Part shown: piece after piece, positions 59,301-64,000 of the stretch
Numbering within the stretch: the first letter of the stretch is position 1
Layout of the letters: every line of letters begins with the position of its first letter
Made by a program: the position numbers and the translations under genes
Notes under the pieces: generated by a model
Seen by the model: only the letters and a program-made list of their open reading frames with translations
Told to the model about the DNA's origin: nothing
Database searches by the model: none
Assembly (NCBI GenBank): GCA_020086605.1
Contig: JACBWW010000069.1
Location: 2,069,500-2,133,499, forward strand
Direction of reading: 5' to 3'
From: Lanius collurio
Lineage: Eukaryota; Chordata; Aves; Passeriformes; Laniidae
Length of the DNA stretch: 64,000 nt

Positions 59301-62300
59301 GGCGGGGAGGATGCTCAGCCCCGGGCAGGATTGGGCCTTTTTGTACACATGGTGCTTTCACTGACATCAGTGAGGGTTCGGAGCTTGAATCCAAAGACAT
59401 ACATGGGGCTGGCAGGAGGCCGGGGCAGGGGTCTAATCTCCCCTGACTGTGCATGTGAAACCGCTATTAATCTTAATGGGAGTGCCACACACTCATCAAG
59501 GGAAGAATAGATGAAAGAGAGAATCACAATAGATCATTAGATTAAGCAAATAAATATAAATGAATATTCGTTTGGCCTTTAAAAATATTTTCCTTGACAG
59601 GTAATGCAAATATTGGGAATGTTCTTGCAAATATAAAGCCCCCTCGGATCATCACCTTCCTTCTGTGAGTAAGTGAAGAGTAAGAGAGAGAAATAACACT
59701 GGTGCTTGTGTCTTTCTCGAGGTGTTGAAGAAGACCCAGCTCTAAAGCTCTGAGTGCTTTTAACACACCAGGGAAAGAGATTTTTATATCTTCCAATATC
59801 CTATTTTAAAAAATATGATAGTCCTCTTTATGCCTTGCATAATTTTCCACATGGAAAATGGATGAGAGGATCCTTCTACCAGTTTGTGTCACTGGGCTGG
59901 GGCTGAGCCCTGCAGAAGGAGCAGCACTGAAGGAGAAGGAGGAGGAGGAGGAGGAGGAGGCATGGGAAGGTCTGGATGCGTGTCGGCCAAGAATCTCTCC
60001 TCCAAGGGGTTTTCATCCCTACTCCTCTGAACAAAACTAGCCAAAAAAGGCAGGGGGGCTCCTCTGAGTGACCCTCATCGTGGGGCAAACTGAGAATTTC
60101 CTCTCAGTTATCATCGGTCCTCTGGAATACAAAATGGGAGAGGGGACCTTTGCCTCTGCTTCAGCCTCTCTGAAATGATGTTAAGCACATAAATCAATAC
60201 AAGAGAGCTTTTCAGCACCAAAGCGTGGCCTGATCCTGTCCCTGGCTCTCTGGGATGGAGGCAGAAAGGAGCTGACTGCAGGCCTGGAGGGAATTGGGAA
60301 TATTGTCCTGCGGGGACATTGAATCTCTTTGCTTCTAAATGCAGCAAAGAAGAGCAGGTCTCATTTCCAACGCTGATAGCCTGAAAGCAGCATACAGGTT
60401 TTAAAAAATTTCCATGTCCTTAAAACTCAGTGGAAGGGCAGAAGTCCATTCCTAACCTTTCACAGTGCCCTGATATTAAGAAGTTAGGCACTGTGGGCTG
60501 GCTCGTACAGCCATTTTTTAAATGCAAAAATCAATGAAGAACCCTGCCTAAAGTCAATGGGATAATTTGCCACATTAATGTTGCTTTCTTGCTAACTCAC
60601 AGCAGTCTAACAGGGCTTATTTCATTTAAAGACAACAGCGTTTTTGCCCAAGCAATGTTTATAAGTCTTCTCCTTTCTTCTTGTGTATGGCACAGAACAA
60701 ATATGGTCTTTACTGGCTCAGAGGAAAGAAAACTCAAGCAAAAATTTTAATGAATGAAAATGCTTTCCCGTGAGCAACGCTTTCCCCTTTGGATCCTCTA
60801 CAACGAAGTGCAACAACTCTCTGCTGTGAATCATTTTCGCCTGTTCTGTTGTCTCTTCCAAATTATTTACTACATGCAAAGTCAGCCAGAATTCAGAAGA
60901 AATTGGGCTCGTTGTGACGTAAGGAGAGATGTGTGGGAACAAAAGGGCATTCCTTTATCCTTGCCTGCAACCCGAGCTCGGCGGCTTTGAAAGCTTCTCA
61001 ATCTTCCACCAAACTCCTACCCCCTCTCTTCTTTTTCTTTTTCTTTTCCCTTTTTTTTTTTTTTCCCTCTTTTCTTCCTTCTTCTGAACAGTAATTAATA
61101 TAATCTCATCAGCGGCCCTTACGCAACTGCTCACCTCAGCTTCTCTCTTAGGGTGCCAGGGGTTGTCCGGGGAAGTCAGCAGAGCCGCCCCGAAACACCA
61201 CGGCTCCCCCTGCCCCGGCTACAGCCCGGGAGGATGTTTTGCAAGGCGGATCAAGTTGTAAATGGCAGGGATTTCTTCCAACAGCCCTTGTCGGGCTGGC
61301 AGACCCTGGATTTACGCCCGTCCTCACCGTCCTGCGTGGGGCTGGATCTTGGCGGCTGCCCTGAATAGGGCTTTTGCAGGAGACGGGATTACTCACACGA
61401 GTAACAGCTTGTGGGGATTTGGCCTCCCCTTCCTGCTCGGAATCCAGGATTTTTTTTTTTTTTTAAGGATAATTAAAGCGGAGCTACAAGCACCGGCTAT
61501 CTGGATGTGGCCTCTGGCATTTTCCACATTGCACGGGTAAAATAATATGTCCCAGTTAATTTGAGGGGAGGGTTTGTGGCTGGTTTTGAGTGTCCCTAAT
61601 GAGGCTAAGCAGAGGGGGGAAAAAAAGAGAGGTTGTGGAAGAAGAAATTCAGGTTTCCTGTAGTCTCTTTTGGCCAGGATGACGTGGGGAATTCCCTCAC
61701 CTTTTGGTGCAGCATTAAAGGGTCCGATAGGGAGCTGGTGTAATCCTTGTCAATAAATGCAATAATCAGCGAGCAAAATTGCCATAGTGCACACAGAAAT
61801 TCGGCCTTCACTCACCATATGGAACAACTGGGAAGAGTTTCAAAACTTTTCCTCCTCCCCTTCCTTCTTGGTGTTATGATTTTCCTTTTTTTCATATGCA
61901 CAGAAAACAAAAGAAATAAAACAACCTGACAACTTCGTGCATTGTCCTGTGACTACAAAAAAAAAAAAAAAAAAAGCCTGTGAAGTATCACTGCTATGTT
62001 TTAGTCTAATGCTACTTCTATCTTTTATCCTTTTTAATTAGAAGGCAAATTCTCAGACCGCCAGGCCTAATCCCTACACAGTGGAACAAAGCCCAGCAAA
62101 GTCTTTGAACACTGCCCAGCCAGGCAGCACAAACCCTAGTAACTGTTGGCAGTAGGGCTGGGACTCTGACCCTCATCTTAGCCATTCTCTTCCAGCCCCT
62201 GATGCTCCCTGCCCTTCGAAACCTTGTCTGTTGTTCTTCTGTTTGGACTGAAAAGACAAAAGGGGAAACAATGTGGGAAACCTAGAGGACTGGCTAGGTG

Positions 62301-63384
62301 GGATGCGGGGGAGCTGGTGATGGATAGGAGAAAGTAAATGGAGTTTCACGGGAATGGACACAGTGGGGAGAATTGGATCACCAGATTATGTCTTTAGGTT
62401 CAAGAAATTTCTTCATCCCTCACTAAATCTTTTCATGGACCATGCCACTTTTAAACAATTGTTGCATTTCCAATTACTACAGGAGTGTTCAAACAAATGG
62501 CAAAACCCTTAATGAAAAGTTTGCTCATATTTTAAACTTTGGAGATCAAAATCCATAAAACAAATAGCTTTTACATGAGTTTCGCTCAGACACTTATGTC
62601 TCCAAATTATTTACACTTGTGATATTTCCAGTTGAGAGCATAATTTGTGCCTACTCAAGCAAAACACGCAAATACATATAGATACATGAATTTCCAGAGC
62701 TAGCGGGAGCACTGCAGAATAAACATTTTGACTGAGATAGGCTCATGTCAAGCAAGCCATTATTAAAAAGCGCTGCCTGCTTTCTATTATTTTGGCTAAC
62801 TGCAAATCATTAAGAGAGAAAACAACAGATGTGGCTATGAGCACTCAAATATCTTCCAAACTGTGACTGTGCACGTCAACATAAAAGCCCGAGTTACTCT
62901 GGTGTGCAGGGATGCTGCGAGCAGCAATGAGATTATTTCAATATATGGGGATCATATGGACCTTCCACACCTACGGAGGGAAAGGAAAAATAAAAATTGG
63001 CAGCAAAAAAAAACCCCAAAAACCACAAGCCCCCCAAAACCTGGGCTTACGGATAATTTTGTTTTCCCCTTAAAAATTTGAGGCAGGCCTTGGCGTTCCT
63101 CCAGCTGATGTAAAATGGGAGATACCACTCTAATTTACTCCGTGGAGAATATGACCATTTTCCCCCCAATTTTTGGTTTGGTTTTTTTTTTTTGCTGGGG
63201 GAGGGGGGGGCTGGTGCTTTTGGAGTAGCAGTTACAAAGGACAGTTTCTGATTTCAGAGAACCTAAGTCTGTTTAGGGGAAAGGGGCATAAGATCCTCAG
63301 ATATTTAGGCACTTTTAAAGACATTTACCCTAAATCCTTACACTCGTAGGCACTCACTTTTGAAGGCTAAAGTGGCGGTGTGTT
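56342..63384. other. Gene-free flank, repeat-poor
   Basis: About 7 kb nearly free of recognisable transposons, which stands out after the CR1-rich stretch to its left. Blocks that look constrained are near 57880-58420, 59160-59600, 60500-61000 and 62400-62960. Simple repeats: (GGA)n at 59934-59962, a pyrimidine tract at 61025-61085, A18 at 61957-61975. No coding frame is credible. Confidence 0.5.
62400..62960. promoter_or_regulatory. Candidate conserved non-coding block
   Basis: AT-rich unique sequence with AACAATTGTTG near 62456, CCAATTACTACAGG near 62471, and several CAAATTATTTACAC-like stretches extends over 0.5 kb without repeats. It is a motif- and texture-based candidate for a distal enhancer 40 kb upstream of OTX2. 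Confidence 0.3.
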
Positions 63385-63610
63385 TTTAAAGCAATTTAGT
63401 TAAACCAGTGCAAAACTCTTTGTGGACATCATAAATCAATTTAAACCTGGCTTATACCGATTTAGCTTAGTTTAGCTACTAAGTGTCTTAAGCTAAATTG
63501 ATAAGCCATTTTTAAACCCATTTAAGAATGTCTACACAGGGCTTTGTGCCAGTGAACTTAAATCAATTGAAAACCAATTCTAGCCAGTGCCATTTTGAGT
63601 GTAGACAAGA
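63385..63610. mobile_element. Palindromic MITE-like element
   Basis: The element is an imperfect long inverted repeat. The left arm, 63387-63470, contains TTAAACCAGTGCAAAACTCT, TTGTGGACATC and GGCTTATACCGATTTAGCTT. The right arm, 63487-63572, contains their reverse complements in reverse order: TAAGCTAAATTGATAAGCC, then GTCTACACAGGG, then TTTGTGCCAGTGAACTTAAA. A GTGTAGACAAG motif at 63600-63610 follows. No coding capacity. It resembles an old non-autonomous DNA transposon that I recall from amniote genomes, but cannot name. Confidence 0.6.
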
Positions 63611-64000
63611 TTAGGCCTCTTGAATGGGAATGTGTGCTGATCCCATGTTTTCCTTATAACACCTCTGATTCCCAGCACATGGGGCTGGGGCCATGAGTGG
63701 CGCGACCAATTTTGTGCTATGACTGTTGTGGGTGGTTTTGGCCACGTTGTAATGGTGGCCTTGATCTGCTTGGTGGCCACAGTTAAAGGTTTTGGCTCTG
63801 TGCTTGGCAAAATATTCATTGCAGCCTCTCCCTCATTGGGTTTTGGTCCTACAGGACGATGCAGGGGGTCAATACTGTGCCTTAAGGCCATCCCAAGGGC
63901 CTCTTGACAGATGGGTTTACAGCTTGCCTGGGCTCTGTGGTAGTTCCCAGGGGCAGAATTGCCTGCACAAGGGGTTTGGTGGGCAGACAGGTACAGGTAT
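63611..64000. other. Unassigned sequence at window edge
   Basis: TGG/GGTG-rich DNA around 63670-63790. The 103-codon minus-strand frame has no recognisable domain and is Pro/Thr-rich from the base bias. No gene is called. Confidence 0.5.

Noticed and set aside
63580..63891. 103-codon minus-strand frame at the right edge
   Set aside because: Pro/Thr-rich without a domain; starts inside TGG-rich biased DNA and runs into the MITE-like element.

Overview
This is nuclear DNA from a bird. It carries many copies and fragments of the avian LINE CR1, recognisable by their 3' tails of the type ATTCTATGATTCTATG. It also has an avian ERVL-type solo LTR, GC-rich CpG-island stretches and a vertebrate homeobox gene with introns. 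The CR1 copies resemble the subfamilies common in songbirds, so a passerine is my best guess, but that rests on memory of repeat consensus sequences. One N at 7477 shows this is assembled draft sequence.

The only protein-coding gene I can support is OTX2, on the minus strand. Three coding exons (16240-16144, 15745-15594, 14300-13680) join in frame into an intact 289-residue protein. It has the K50 paired-class homeodomain, a seven-glutamine run, the WSP motif and the duplicated OTX tail. A non-coding 5' exon lies at 19956-19866, and a candidate promoter with a CCAAT box and a first exon sits near 20.15-20.31 kb. A candidate alternative CpG-island first exon lies near 26.45-26.65 kb. The 3'UTR probably runs down to about 12.7 kb.

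Layout: 0-12.7 kb is the 3' flank of OTX2. It holds CR1 fragments, a 20-bp-unit minisatellite, a pyrimidine tract and several stretches that look like conserved non-coding elements. 12.7-20.3 kb is the OTX2 transcription unit. 20.3-27.8 kb is the upstream region, with CpG-rich blocks, homopolymer runs and AT-rich candidate enhancers. 27.8-28.5 kb is a CAGA-rich minisatellite. 28.5-64 kb is a gene-poor upstream desert with most of the CR1 copies, the ERVL LTR, a CR1 copy split by a 0.78-kb insertion, and a palindromic MITE-like element near the right edge. A gene desert around a developmental transcription factor usually carries distal enhancers; the blocks I mark are candidates only, because I could not align other genomes.

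The many short open frames elsewhere are chance frames in repeats, GC-rich DNA or low-complexity sequence. I found no CRISPR, operon, rRNA or tRNA. I did not find a convincing undescribed system. The most useful leads are the in-frame alternative splice acceptor before the homeodomain exon, the candidate upstream promoter, the homeodomain-site clusters and the palindromic element at 63.4-63.6 kb.
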